Source of the DNA: Piscinibacter gummiphilus
Lineage (GTDB): Bacteria > Pseudomonadota > Gammaproteobacteria > Burkholderiales > Burkholderiaceae_C
Direction: 5' to 3'
DNA length: 64,000 nt
Assembly (NCBI RefSeq): GCF_002116905.1
Contig: NZ_CP015118.1
Coordinates: forward strand, 4,154,001-4,218,000
Below are positions 7,981-16,363 of this stretch, piece after piece (the stretch's first letter is position 1; each line of letters begins with the position of its first letter). The translations under genes and the position numbers were made by a program. The notes beneath the pieces are model-generated. The model was not told where the DNA came from, searched no databases, and was given only the letters and a program-made list of their open reading frames with translations.

Positions 7981-8568
7981 TCATTCAGCGGCGATGGCCT
8001 CGACCTGGATGCGCAACGTGACATCCATGCGGAAACCGTAGGGTTTGCCGGCATCGATGCCGAACTCGTCGCGGTTGAGCGTGCCGACCACGTCGGCACC
8101 ACACAATTCGCGCTTGAGCATCGGGTGCGGAAGGCACTTGAACGAGTTGATCTTGAGCGCCACCGGCTTCGTCACGCCATGCAGCGTGAGGTCGCCCACC
8201 AGTTGCGTGGGCACGCCGTTGGTGAAGCCGTCGAGCTTGCCCTTGTAGGTGGCCTTCGGGTACTTCGCGGCGTCGAACAGCGTGGGCTTCTTCGCCTCGG
8301 CGTTCATGATGTCGAGGCCGAAGTCGATGCTGTCGATGTCGACGGTGAGGTCCACCTGGCCGGTGCCGGCGGCCTTGTCGAGCACGACCTTGCCCTCGGT
8401 CTTGTTGAACTTGCCGCGCCACACCGAGATGCCCATGTGGTCGGCCTCGAAGCTCGGGAACGTGTGCGTGGGGTCGAGGTTGTACGTGACGGGGGCCGCG
8501 GAAGCGGACGCGGCCGCGGCCGCGAGGGCGGTGGCGACGGATGCGGCGAGCAGGCTGACCTTGATCAT
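7981..8568 (-). CDS. YceI family periplasmic lipid-binding protein
   Basis: 195 residues. Signal peptide through SASAAP, then YNLDPTHTFPSFEADHMGIS, the classic YceI opening, and later GDLTLHGVTKPVALKI and the RDEFGID segment. YceI proteins form a lipocalin-like barrel that binds isoprenoid or quinone-type lipids in the periplasm; some are induced by base or acid stress. The family is often beside cytochrome b561, which is not present here. The start at 8568 gives a clean signal peptide. The region downstream to 7822 holds only repeat B. Confidence 0.95.
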   Translation of the reverse strand: MIKVSLLAASVATALAAAAASASAAPVTYNLDPTHTFPSFEADHMGISVWRGKFNKTEGKVVLDKAAGTGQVDLTVDIDSIDFGLDIMNAEAKKPTLFDAAKYPKATYKGKLDGFTNGVPTQLVGDLTLHGVTKPVALKINSFKCLPHPMLKRELCGADVVGTLNRDEFGIDAGKPYGFRMDVTLRIQVEAIAAE

Positions 8569-8598
8569 CGTGACTCCAGAAGCGTGACGGGTCCGCGA

Positions 8599-9090
8599 TT
8601 ATCCGGCCGCCACGAACCGGTCCAGCCGCGCGGCGGCCACCACGTCGTCCGGGGTCACGTCGATCACCTGCACGGGCGCGCGCCCGCGCAGGCTGCAGTT
8701 CGACTGCAGGAACCACCGCGACAGCGTGACGCGGTCGAACACGCGCGAGAGTTCCGCGAGCACTTCCTGCATGCCGGGCTTCGGGCTCATGTCGGCCAGG
8801 TTGAACTGGAACAGCGGCAGCCACCACGTGCCCTGCCACGCGAATGCGAGCAGCGACCGCGCGGCGATGGCCGCCGCGGTGGGCACGGGCCGGCCCCGGG
8901 TCGCGGCGATCGACGCCACCTCGGCGAGGTTGGCCAGGCCCCCGCTGTCGCGGAAGCGCCCCAGCAGCTCGATGAATTCGGCATCGTCCGCCTCGTCGAG
9001 CAGGTGCGCGGGGGACGTCGCCGGCGGCACGAGGTGCAGCGCGGCGTGGGCAGGGTTGCGGTCGGCGGTGGACGGGAGGGGCGAGGGCAT
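8599..9090 (-). CDS. Uncharacterised protein with a possible MbcA/ParS (DUF2384)-like C-terminal domain
   Basis: 163 residues from the ATG at 9090; an upstream GTG-type extension is possible but reads like non-coding sequence. The C-terminal 60 residues (ELSRVFDRVTLSRWFLQSN, then a Leu/Gly turn, VIDVTPDDVVAAARLDRFVAAG) recall the toxin-binding domain of Xre/MbcA/ParS antitoxins, where an aromatic W-(F/L)-L turn and a C-terminal helix ending near (D/R)xxxG are typical. No RES toxin gene is adjacent, which weakens an antitoxin role. The N-terminal half (ELLGRFRDSGGLANLAEVAS) is helical and unrecognised. Treat the domain call as tentative. Confidence 0.6.
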   Translation of the reverse strand: MPSPLPSTADRNPAHAALHLVPPATSPAHLLDEADDAEFIELLGRFRDSGGLANLAEVASIAATRGRPVPTAAAIAARSLLAFAWQGTWWLPLFQFNLADMSPKPGMQEVLAELSRVFDRVTLSRWFLQSNCSLRGRAPVQVIDVTPDDVVAAARLDRFVAAG

Positions 9091-9310
9091 GGCGGGGCTC
9101 CGGCGGTGTGCCGCCACTGTGCGCGGCCGGCTGCCGCGCCGCACCACCCTTGCGGTCTCGCCGCGCCCCCCTCTTTCGGCGGACCGGGCGGTGCCCCGCA
9201 GCCAGTGCCTAGGCCTGAAGAGGGAGTTGTCAACACCCTGTGCGCTGGATGCGACACGCGAGACGGCGCGCGATGCTGTCGTCACTCGCCGTCATCCCGA
9301 AAGGGCTGCC

Positions 9311-9481
9311 ATGAAACTCGTCCAGAACACCGTCCCGACCCCGTTCACCGCCCCGCAAGGTCCCGCCGCCCGGCGCACGCGCTCGAAACTCGTGCCGCGC
9401 CGCACGTTGCCCACGCTCACCCACATCCACGTGGGCGGCGGGCTGCTGGGCAAGCTGGCCGCGCTGTTCAGCCGGCGCTGA
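9311..9481 (+). CDS. Small basic hypothetical protein
   Basis: 56 residues, rich in Arg, Pro and Thr, ending with a hydrophobic-basic tail (GGGLLGKLAALFSRR). It has strong G/C third-position bias, as in the neighbours. There is no recognisable domain. The ATG follows GAAAGGGCTGCC, a modest ribosome site. It stands alone between two minus-strand genes. It may be a real small protein, but coding evidence is limited to codon bias and a plausible start. Confidence 0.4.
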   Translation: MKLVQNTVPTPFTAPQGPAARRTRSKLVPRRTLPTLTHIHVGGGLLGKLAALFSRR

Positions 9482-9502
9482 CCTCGCGCGGCCGCGGCGC
9501 CG

Positions 9503-9913
9503 TCAGCCGGCGGCGCCCACCACCCGCGTGAGGGTGACGATCGACGACCCGGCCGTGAGCGTCTTGTGCACCGGGCACGCCTCGGCGATGCGCAGCAGGC
9601 TCGCCTGCTCTTCCTCGGTCAGCGTGCCGGTGACCTGCAGCGAGCGGGTCATCACGTTCTGGTTGCCGTTCTTCGCGTGCGACACCTCCACCCGCAACTG
9701 CTGCACCGCCATGCCCTTGCGGGCGATGTAGAGCTGCAGGGTCAGCGTGGTGCAGGCCGCCAGCGCGGCATCGAGGATGTCGTGGGGCGTGGGGCCGCCC
9801 AGGCCACCCACCGCCGGCTCGAGGTCGGCCGACAGTGTCTGTTGATCGGAGAAGGACACTTCGCAGGCGGTGGCGCCCGAAGCTTTGTCCCAGAAGGCTT
9901 GTGTGGTGGTCAT
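9503..9913 (-). CDS. OsmC family peroxiredoxin-like protein
   Basis: 136 residues, the usual OsmC length. Two conserved cysteines are present: Cys in LAACTTLTLQLYI (about residue 54) and Cys in IAEACPVHKTL (about 113). These are the peroxidatic and resolving cysteines that let OsmC/Ohr dimers reduce organic hydroperoxides. GGPTPHDILDAALA is the family motif before the first Cys. The wording fits the general OsmC branch rather than Ohr. It acts in the cytoplasm and is transcribed alone. Confidence 0.93.
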   Translation of the reverse strand: MTTTQAFWDKASGATACEVSFSDQQTLSADLEPAVGGLGGPTPHDILDAALAACTTLTLQLYIARKGMAVQQLRVEVSHAKNGNQNVMTRSLQVTGTLTEEEQASLLRIAEACPVHKTLTAGSSIVTLTRVVGAAG

Positions 9914-10113
9914 GGCGGCGATGTCCGTCGTGTGTGGGGGCCAGGAGGGTCCGACTGTAAACCCGGGGCCAGGGCTCGACTGTCGCGCCGCCCGCCCCGA
10001 CCCGCGCCCCCCTCACGGGACTTCCCCTGCCTGTCCGGAAGGGGGAGACCGGCCGCCGAGGAACGCTGCCGGCGGCTATGCTACGCAGCTTCCCTCCCTA
10101 CCGTGGCCCACCC

Positions 10114-11310
10114 ATGCCCGACTTCCGCAGCCCTGACTTCCTGCTGGCCCATGTCCGCCGCACCCTGGCGTTCTACGACGGCCGCGCCCTCGACCCGAGC
10201 GGCGGTTTCTTCCACTTCTTCAAGGACGACGGCACCGTCTACGACCGGCGCACGCGCCACCTCGTCAGCAGCACCCGCTTCGTCTTCAACCACGCCACGG
10301 CGTACCGCCGCTTCGGCCGCCCCGAGGACCTGCAGGCCGTGCGCCACGGCCTCGCCTTCCTGCAGACGGCCCACGCGCAACCCCAGGGCGGCTACGCGTG
10401 GCAGATCGACTGGCACGATGGCGTGGCCACCGTCCAGGACGGCACGAACCACTGCTACGGCCTCGCCTTCGTGCTGCTGGCCCATGCCCATGCGCTGAAG
10501 GCGGGCGTGACCGAGGCCGCCGCCGGCCTCGACGCCACATGGCGCCTGATGGAGCAGCGCTTCTGGGAACCGGCCCACGGCCTGTACGCCGACGAAGCCA
10601 CGCCCGACTGGCAGGTGCTGCCGTACCGCGGCCAGAACGCCAACATGCACGCGTGCGAGGCCCACCTCGCCGCGTTCGACGCCACCGGCGACCGCAAGTA
10701 CCTCGACCGCGCGCTGCTGCTCGCGCAGAACATCACCGGCCGCCAGGCCGCGCTGGCCGACGGGCTCGTCTGGGAACACTACGGTCCCGACTGGCAGGTC
10801 GACTGGGAATACAACCGCCACGACAAGACCAACATCTTCCGCCCGTGGGGCTTCCAGACCGGCCACCTCACCGAGTGGACGAAGCTGCTGCTGCAGCTCG
10901 AGGCCCACCTGCCCGAGGCCGAACGCCCCGACTGGCTCGTGCCCCGCGCCCGCCACTTCTTCGACACGGCGATGCGCCACGGCTGGGACCTCGGGAACGG
11001 CGGCCTCGTCTACGGTTTCGAGCCCGGTGGCCAGGTGTGCGACGCCGACAAGTACTTCTGGGTGCAGGCCGAAAGCTTCGCCGCCGCGGCGCTGCTGGCC
11101 GTGCGCACCGGCGACGCCGCGTACTGGGACGCGTACGACCGCCTCTGGACCTACAGCTGGGCCCACTTCGTCGACCACGACCACGGTGCGTGGTACCGCA
11201 TCCTCACGCCGGACAACCGCAAGTACGGCGACGAGAAGAGCCCGGCCGGCAAGACCGACTACCACACGATGGGCGCCTGCCACGACGTGCTGCGCGCACT
11301 GGAAGCCTGA
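10114..11310 (+). CDS. AGE family epimerase/isomerase (sugar isomerase)
   Basis: 398 residues from the ATG at 10114; a start at 10078 is in frame but lies before the conserved opening. The (alpha/alpha)6-barrel family of N-acyl-glucosamine 2-epimerase, mannose isomerase YihS and cellobiose epimerase is indicated by RFVFNHATAYRRFGRPED, GLYADE, YRGQNANMHACEAHLA, and the RPWGFQTGHLTEWTKLL and KYFWVQAESFAAA segments. His residues in these motifs perform base catalysis. The wording is nearest to mannose isomerases, but the substrate is not provable here. It is followed after 2 bases by a HbpS-like gene, so the two form one transcript. Confidence 0.92.
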   Translation: MPDFRSPDFLLAHVRRTLAFYDGRALDPSGGFFHFFKDDGTVYDRRTRHLVSSTRFVFNHATAYRRFGRPEDLQAVRHGLAFLQTAHAQPQGGYAWQIDWHDGVATVQDGTNHCYGLAFVLLAHAHALKAGVTEAAAGLDATWRLMEQRFWEPAHGLYADEATPDWQVLPYRGQNANMHACEAHLAAFDATGDRKYLDRALLLAQNITGRQAALADGLVWEHYGPDWQVDWEYNRHDKTNIFRPWGFQTGHLTEWTKLLLQLEAHLPEAERPDWLVPRARHFFDTAMRHGWDLGNGGLVYGFEPGGQVCDADKYFWVQAESFAAAALLAVRTGDAAYWDAYDRLWTYSWAHFVDHDHGAWYRILTPDNRKYGDEKSPAGKTDYHTMGACHDVLRALEA

Positions 11311-11312
11311 CG

Positions 11313-11807
11313 ATGACGATCACCCGCGACCTCGAACGCCTCGCCCTGCAGGAGCAGCGCCTGCAGTTCAAGCACTTCGACAACGACACCGCCTGGGCCC
11401 TCGGCACCCGATTGCGCGCCGACGCCGAGGCGCGTGGCACGCCCGTCACCGTGGAGATCCGCCTCGGCGGGCACACGGTGTACTTCCACGCGATGGCCGG
11501 CACGCAACCGGTCAACGCCGACTGGGCCCGCCGCAAGCGCAACACCGTCGAGCTGATGCACCGCAGCTCGTACCGCGTGGGCCGCGAGTTCGAACACGGG
11601 GGCAGCTCGCTCGAAGCACTGATGGGCCTGCCCACGCGCGACTACTGCGACCACGGCGGCGGGGTGCCGCTGGTGGTGGAAGGCACCGGCGTGGTGGGTG
11701 TCGTGACCGTCTCGGGCCTGCCGCAGCGCGAGGACCACGAGATGGCCGTGGCGGCCATCGCCGCGCTGTGCGGCGTGCCGCTCGACGGGCTCGCGCTCGA
11801 CGACTGA
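11313..11807 (+). CDS. Heme-degrading domain-containing protein (UPF0303, GlcG/HbpS-like)
   Basis: 164 residues. Family text: DNDTAWALGTRLRADAEARG, then VEIRLGGHTVYFHAMAGT, RRKRNTVELMHRSSYRVGRE and the closing GTGVVGVVTVSGLPQREDHE. UPF0303/GlcG/HbpS proteins form small antiparallel folds that bind cofactors or heme; some Streptomyces members degrade heme and sense redox stress. The role here is not known. It sits two bases after the sugar isomerase, so coexpression with it is very likely. It ends 19 bases before the convergent dmeR. Confidence 0.88.
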   Translation: MTITRDLERLALQEQRLQFKHFDNDTAWALGTRLRADAEARGTPVTVEIRLGGHTVYFHAMAGTQPVNADWARRKRNTVELMHRSSYRVGREFEHGGSSLEALMGLPTRDYCDHGGGVPLVVEGTGVVGVVTVSGLPQREDHEMAVAAIAALCGVPLDGLALDD

Positions 11808-11826
11808 GCCGGCCGGCCCGGGAGGG

Positions 11827-12102
11827 CTACTTCAGGTAGGAACGCACGGCGCCGGCGAGGGTGTCCACCTCCGCCAGGCGTTCCTCGGCCGTCAGCGTCT
11901 CCGAGCCCAGGTGCTCGCGGATGTGGCCTTCCAGCACCTCGGCCATCAGGCCGTTGACCGCGCCGCGCACGGCCGCGATCTGCTGCAGCACGGCGCCGCA
12001 CTCGGCGTCGGTGTCGAGCGCGCGCTCGAGCGCCTCGAGCTGCCCCTTCATCCTGCGGACCCGCGCCAGCAGGGGCTTCTTGCTTCGGATGGTGTGTCCC
12101 AT
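11827..12102 (-). CDS. dmeR: Metal-sensing repressor of the FrmR/RcnR family, likely DmeR
   Basis: 91 residues. All-helical DUF156 repressor: KKPLLARVRRMKGQLEALER, Cys35 in AECGAVLQQIAAVRGA, and HIREH around 60-64, matching the His/Cys metal site of RcnR-type Ni/Co sensors (His near position 3, Cys35, His60, His64). These tetramers bind DNA as apo-protein and release it with Co(II) or Ni(II). It is divergent from dmeF, with the operator at 12126-12142 between them; this arrangement is typical of dmeRF. Metal choice is inferred from context. Confidence 0.9.
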   Translation of the reverse strand: MGHTIRSKKPLLARVRRMKGQLEALERALDTDAECGAVLQQIAAVRGAVNGLMAEVLEGHIREHLGSETLTAEERLAEVDTLAGAVRSYLK

Positions 12103-12125
12103 GGCCTCATTCTATGGGCCTCCAT

Positions 12126-12142
12126 ATACTGGGGTACAGTAT
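12126..12142. promoter_or_regulatory. Candidate DmeR/RcnR-type operator
   Basis: ATACTGGGGTACAGTAT: TACT and AGTA half sites separated by seven G/C-rich bases, the arrangement known for RcnR and DmeR (TACT-G6-N-AGTA type). It lies in the 44-bp gap between the divergent dmeR and dmeF, four bases before the dmeF ATG, so repressor binding would block both genes. Confidence 0.75.
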
Positions 12143-12146
12143 CCGG

Positions 12147-13106
12147 ATGGCCTCGCTGAACACCCCCCTCCCCTCGCCCTGGCACCACACCCACCAGTTC
12201 GACGAGGGCAACCCGCTCGCAGAGCGCAACACGCTGCTGGCTGTGGTGCTCACCGCGGTGATGATGGTCGTGGAGATCGCCGGGGGCTGGTACTTCAACT
12301 CGATGGCGCTGCTGGCCGACGGCTGGCACATGAGCTCGCACACGCTGGCCCTCGGCCTGTCGCTGGTGGCCTACATGGCCGCGCGCCGCCTCGCCGGCCA
12401 TGCGCGTTTCGCCTTCGGCACGTGGAAGATCGAGATCCTCGGGGGCTACACGAGCGCCGTGCTGCTCGTGGGGGTGGCGCTGCTGATGGCCTTCCAGTCG
12501 GTGGAGCGCCTGCTGTCGCCCACGCCGATCCACTACGACGAGGCCATCGCCATCGCCGTGGTGGGCCTGCTCGTGAACCTCGCCTGCGCCTGGCTGCTGC
12601 GCGGCGCGCACCATCACCACCACGGACATGGCCATGACCACGGGCACGACCACGGCCCTCACCGCGAGGACCTGAACCTCCGGGCCGCCTACCTCCACGT
12701 CGTCGCGGACGCGGCCACCTCGGTGCTGGCCATCGCCGCGCTGTTCGGCGGCAAGCTGTGGGGGGCCGACTGGCTGGACCCGGTGACGGGCCTCGCGGGC
12801 GCCGCGCTCGTGGGCACCTGGGCCGTCGGCCTGCTGCGCGATTCGGGCCGCGTGCTGCTCGACGCCGAGATGGACGCCCCGGTGGTGCAGGAGATCCGCG
12901 ACGTGATCGACACCAGCCCGATCCGGGCCACGATCACCGACCTGCACGTCTGGCGCGTGGGCACCGCGAAATACGCGTGCATCGTCGCGCTGTCCACCGA
13001 CGACCCGGCGGCCACGCCGGACGCGTTCCGCCGGCAGATCGGCGTCCACGAGGAGCTGGTCCACATCTCCGTCGAGGTGAACCGCCCGGCTGCGGCTTCA
13101 GCCTGA
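12147..13106 (+). CDS. dmeF: CDF-family Co(II)/Ni(II) efflux transporter DmeF
   Basis: 319 residues from the ATG at 12147 (an earlier in-frame start at 12114 would cross the operator). Six membrane helices; TM2 carries LLADGWHMSSHTLALG and TM5 HVVADAATSVLA, the transport-site residues of cation diffusion facilitators. A histidine-rich cytoplasmic loop (about residues 152-173, many HH and HDHGH) and an N-terminal WHHTHQF motif are typical of DmeF. It exports divalent Co or Ni from cytoplasm to periplasm by proton antiport. It is divergent from dmeR. Its last nine bases overlap the convergent gene at 13098. Confidence 0.92.
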   Translation: MASLNTPLPSPWHHTHQFDEGNPLAERNTLLAVVLTAVMMVVEIAGGWYFNSMALLADGWHMSSHTLALGLSLVAYMAARRLAGHARFAFGTWKIEILGGYTSAVLLVGVALLMAFQSVERLLSPTPIHYDEAIAIAVVGLLVNLACAWLLRGAHHHHHGHGHDHGHDHGPHREDLNLRAAYLHVVADAATSVLAIAALFGGKLWGADWLDPVTGLAGAALVGTWAVGLLRDSGRVLLDAEMDAPVVQEIRDVIDTSPIRATITDLHVWRVGTAKYACIVALSTDDPAATPDAFRRQIGVHEELVHISVEVNRPAAASA

Positions 13107-14159
13107 GCGGTCCGCCGGCGCCAGCACCGCCAGGCACACCATCGCGGCGCCGCCGAAGGCCAGCAGGTCCTCGACGGCCGCCACGGGAAAGTCCCGCCCG
13201 AAGGCACGGGCCGTCTGCGTGCGGATCGAATGCCCCACGAACGTGGCGACCAGCGCCCCGGCCGCGCCCGCAAGCGCCGCCTGCGGCGAACGACCGCCGG
13301 CCAGCGCCGCACCCGACACCGCACCGCTCGCCACGCGCGCGGCGACGCCCACGGCCTGGGTGCGCGACGGCGTGGACGGCAGCTTGTCCACCACCAGCTC
13401 GCCGATCGCCATCGGCGTGGTCACCGACACCGCGCGGGCCGACCCGAGGAACGCGAGCGGCGAACCCTTCACGTCGATCCACCCGAGCCGCGCCGCCCAG
13501 CTGACAAGGGCCAGCGGCGCACTGGTGCGCGGGCCGGCGCAGGCACCCAGCAGAAAGGCGAGCGACAGCGGTGGCTGCGGGTCCCGCGCGGGAGGTTCGG
13601 TCACCACCGGCGGCTCGGGCTGCCGCAGCACGACGTCCGCACCGGACTGCACCTGTTGGAAGACGCGCCGGAACAGCTTGCGCGCCGCCTCGGTCACCGT
13701 GCCGAAGACCACGTGCGAGAGGTACGAATACGGGTGCGAGAAGAGCGGCGCCTTCCAGAAGGGGGCGCCGAGCCGGAACGCCGGCACCAGGGTTTCGTCG
13801 ACGACGGTGGCCGCCACCGCCCCGAATGCCGCGCCACCACCGCGCGTGACCCGCGGGTCCACCTCCGCCGCGACACCGTAGGCGCCGCCCACCAGCGCCC
13901 CGACCACGTTGTGCACCGTCTCCCCCGCCGCCGGCCGCCGCAACCGGGGCATGCCGTGCCCGCCGGTGGCGAGCGCGAGCCGATCGGCTGCCTTTTCGGT
14001 GGACGGGGGACCCGACACACCGGACGTGATGCGCGCTCGCGCCAGCACGGCCTGGAAGGCCGTCATCGCGACCGCGCCGGCGAGGCCTGCCGCGAGGCCC
14101 GAGGCCGCGCCCAGCACCAGGCCGTTGCGTCGAGGATCGTTCGTTTCGGTGCGGTGCAT
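13098..14159 (-). CDS. Predicted membrane protein: DUF1440 (YagU-like) N-half fused to a DUF4126-like C-half
   Basis: 353 residues from MHRTETNDPR; longer starts to 14339 are possible but read as non-coding. N-half: GLAAGLAGAVAMTAFQAVLA helix, a VHNVVGALVGGAYGV helix and a LFSHPYSYLSHVVFGTVTEA segment, resembling YagU/DUF1440. C-half from about 205: LSLAFLLGACAGPRTSAPLA, then repeated glycine-rich helices and a final VAAVEDLLAFGGAAMVCLAV, typical of DUF4126. These families are usually separate. Both are inner-membrane proteins of unknown function. The tail overlaps dmeF by nine bases, convergent. Confidence 0.75.
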   Translation of the reverse strand: MHRTETNDPRRNGLVLGAASGLAAGLAGAVAMTAFQAVLARARITSGVSGPPSTEKAADRLALATGGHGMPRLRRPAAGETVHNVVGALVGGAYGVAAEVDPRVTRGGGAAFGAVAATVVDETLVPAFRLGAPFWKAPLFSHPYSYLSHVVFGTVTEAARKLFRRVFQQVQSGADVVLRQPEPPVVTEPPARDPQPPLSLAFLLGACAGPRTSAPLALVSWAARLGWIDVKGSPLAFLGSARAVSVTTPMAIGELVVDKLPSTPSRTQAVGVAARVASGAVSGAALAGGRSPQAALAGAAGALVATFVGHSIRTQTARAFGRDFPVAAVEDLLAFGGAAMVCLAVLAPADRSG

Positions 14160-14190
14160 GGCCTGCCATTCGTGTCGGGGTGGAGGGAGC

Positions 14191-14355
14191 ATGGCTTCCT
14201 CTGGGCAAGGCGCATGCCTTGCCCCCCCGGAATGGCTGCGCGAGGCGTTCCGCGCGGACGACATCGCGGCGCGCGTGGGCCGTGTGTTCGAACGGTACAA
14301 CGAAGGCAGCGGCAAGCCGTACCGCCACGGCTGCAGCATCGGCGGGCACGGCTGA
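14191..14355 (+). CDS. Small hypothetical protein
   Basis: 54 residues: MASSGQGACLAPPEWLREAF, then an amphipathic helix (DDIAARVGRVFERYNEGS) and a GHG tail. Codon third positions are strongly G/C, unlike the other frames. A GGAGGG ribosome-like stretch lies unusually close to the ATG. It is divergent from the preceding membrane protein with only 31 bases between. No domain is recognised; the call rests on composition and start. Confidence 0.42.
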   Translation: MASSGQGACLAPPEWLREAFRADDIAARVGRVFERYNEGSGKPYRHGCSIGGHG

Positions 14356-14373
14356 CGCCTGCACCCCGGGCCG

Positions 14374-15519
14374 TCAGGCCTTGAGCGTGCCCTCCGCCGA
14401 GAACTTGTAGAGCAGCTGCACCGACTGGTGCCCCACCTGCCGGTCGTCGAAGCGCACCGGGAAACCGCCCAGGTCCATCGTGCGGCCGCGCAGCGCGTTG
14501 GCCAGCGCCTCGCGCGTGGGCGTCACGGGGCGCATGGCCACCAACGTGCGCGTGAGCACGCTGCCGTACACGAAACCCTCGAACGCGGTGAACGAGCGGG
14601 TGAGCTGGTCGAGGTCGCGTTCGGTCATCGCGTCGCGGAAACGCGTGGCGAAGTCGGTGCGCGAGAACGCGGGGTTGCTGAACGGGCTCGCCACGCCGAG
14701 GCCGTTCAGCGCGCGCTCGCGGCTTTCGGCGAAGGACCGCGAAATCACGTTCGACAGCGTGCACACCGGCGCGAGGAACGCGGGGCCGTCGCCCCGCAGC
14801 GCCATCATCGTCTCGACGACGGCCTCGGCCGACATCAACAGCACGATGCTCTTGGTGCCGGGTGCCGACGCGACGCTGCGCGCGGCCGCGGCCAGCGCCG
14901 CGCGGTCGGCCACGTCCACGGACTGCACCATCGACACCTTGGCACCGGCGGCCTTCAGCTGCTGGATCAGGGCCGGGTTGCGCGGGTCCTGGTCGTGCAG
15001 GATGCCGACCGTGGCGAGGTTCATGCCCGACAGCGTCTTGAGCACGGCCTGCAGTTCATCGCCGGCGCTCGCACGCAGGTGGAAGGCCCAGGGGTTGTCG
15101 ACCCCGCGCAACTCGTCGGCGCCCGAGCGCATGCCCACGACCGGCACGCGCAGCCGCCGGGCCACGGGCAGCGCGGCCAGGGCATGCGCCGTGGTCCACA
15201 GGCCGCTCACGGCCACCACGTCGCGCTTCGCCAGCGCCTCGACGTTCGCGGCGGCGCGTGCCGGGTCGAAACCGTCGTCCATCTCGATCACCTCGATGGC
15301 CTGGCCGCGGCGTTCCTGGGCGACGGCCATCTGGAAGCCGGCGAGGAAGTCGAGGCCGCTGTCGGGCGTGGCCGAGCGGCTGCCGATGTTCTGCGGGATG
15401 CCGGTGAGCGGCAGCGTGAGGCCGATGCGCAGCGGCGAGGGCGACTGCCCCCAGGCGAGGGGCGTGGCCGCGGCGGCCAGGCAGGTGGTGACGAAGCGGC
15501 GGCGGTCGAATGCGGGCAT
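14374..15519 (-). CDS. ABC transporter substrate-binding protein (Leu/Ile/Val-binding, Peripla_BP_6 type)
   Basis: 381 residues. The N-terminus FDRRRFVTTCLAAAATPLAW has adjacent arginines and a short hydrophobic core, so export may be by Tat or Sec. The mature part starts LRIGLTLPLTGIP, then DDGFDPARAAANVEALAKRD and VVAVSGLWTTAHALAALPVA, the fold of branched-chain amino-acid and amide binding proteins. No permease or ATPase genes are next to it, so it is an orphan receptor, common in Burkholderiales. The ligand is unknown. Confidence 0.9.
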   Translation of the reverse strand: MPAFDRRRFVTTCLAAAATPLAWGQSPSPLRIGLTLPLTGIPQNIGSRSATPDSGLDFLAGFQMAVAQERRGQAIEVIEMDDGFDPARAAANVEALAKRDVVAVSGLWTTAHALAALPVARRLRVPVVGMRSGADELRGVDNPWAFHLRASAGDELQAVLKTLSGMNLATVGILHDQDPRNPALIQQLKAAGAKVSMVQSVDVADRAALAAAARSVASAPGTKSIVLLMSAEAVVETMMALRGDGPAFLAPVCTLSNVISRSFAESRERALNGLGVASPFSNPAFSRTDFATRFRDAMTERDLDQLTRSFTAFEGFVYGSVLTRTLVAMRPVTPTREALANALRGRTMDLGGFPVRFDDRQVGHQSVQLLYKFSAEGTLKA

Positions 15520-15664
15520 GGGCGGCGGGAAGGGATGGTTCCGGGGCGTCGCCTCGCCGCCCGGGTCAGGCGCGAGGCGGGGCAGAGCCTACGGGCCGCT
15601 CCGCCGCCCGCCCAGAGGGTTTTCGCGGAGTCCGGGGTGTCGAAGCTGAAATCGGTTCCAAACG

Positions 15665-16363
15665 TCACGCGCCGCCGTCCATCCGGCGGGACCACGGCTC
15701 CACCTGCCCGCTCGCCAGGCGGCCCTGGAACAGTTTCATCCACGACGACGGCAGCGGCAGCGCGACGATCTCCCCCAGCGTGACCGGATCGCAATCCCGT
15801 TCGGCGATCACACGCAGCAACCGGGCGATCGACCACGCGGGATGGGGGCGCGCCACGCGGTGGATGGGATCGCCGGCCCGCACATGCCCCGGCGCCAGCA
15901 CCCGCAGGTACCAGCCGGCCCGGGTGCTCTGCTGGACACGCCGGGCCATGTCGGGCACGCCGAAGCGGTCGTTGAGCTTCCAGCACGGCTGGCGGCCCTG
16001 GCTCACCTCGAACAGCGCGTCGCCGATGGCCCAGCGGTCGGCGATGCAGACGCTGGTTTCATCGAGCCCGGGCTCGAGGCTGAAGTTCTCGCCGAACGCC
16101 CCCGGGCCTTCGTGCAGCACCGCCGACGCCGGCAGTTCGCGCCGCCAAGCCTCGACGTGCGACCACGGGTAGCAGTGCACCGCCTTGTCGGCGCCGCCGT
16201 GCACGCGCCGGTCGCCCTGCTCGTCGCCGTCGAGCCCCTCGGGGCCGACAGCGACGGCACCGTGCACGGGTCGCTTGGCGATGGCGCTCGTGCTGCCCGC
16301 GCGGGTGTACGGCACGGCTCGCCCCGTCAGCACCGCCTTCAGGCGACCGACGGCCTCAGACAT
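15665..16363 (-). CDS. MOSC domain protein, YiiM-like
   Basis: 232 residues from the ATG at 16363. The MOSC barrel shows VGPEGLDGDEQGDRRVHGG, HCYPWSHVEAWR, GAFGENFSLEPG, and the cysteine segment VSQGRQPCWKLNDRFG, where the conserved Cys would bind the molybdenum cofactor. A C-terminal three-helix unit follows (HPAWSIARLLRVIAERDCDP), as in YiiM, which reduces N-hydroxylated base analogues. The start overlaps the upstream redoxin gene by eight bases, so the two are cotranscribed. Confidence 0.9.
   Translation of the reverse strand: MSEAVGRLKAVLTGRAVPYTRAGSTSAIAKRPVHGAVAVGPEGLDGDEQGDRRVHGGADKAVHCYPWSHVEAWRRELPASAVLHEGPGAFGENFSLEPGLDETSVCIADRWAIGDALFEVSQGRQPCWKLNDRFGVPDMARRVQQSTRAGWYLRVLAPGHVRAGDPIHRVARPHPAWSIARLLRVIAERDCDPVTLGEIVALPLPSSWMKLFQGRLASGQVEPWSRRMDGGA

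Noticed and set aside
9221..9250. A possible fourth copy of repeat family B (AGTTGTCAACA near 9227)
   Set aside because: Only about eleven bases match the core of the other copies; too short to separate from chance.
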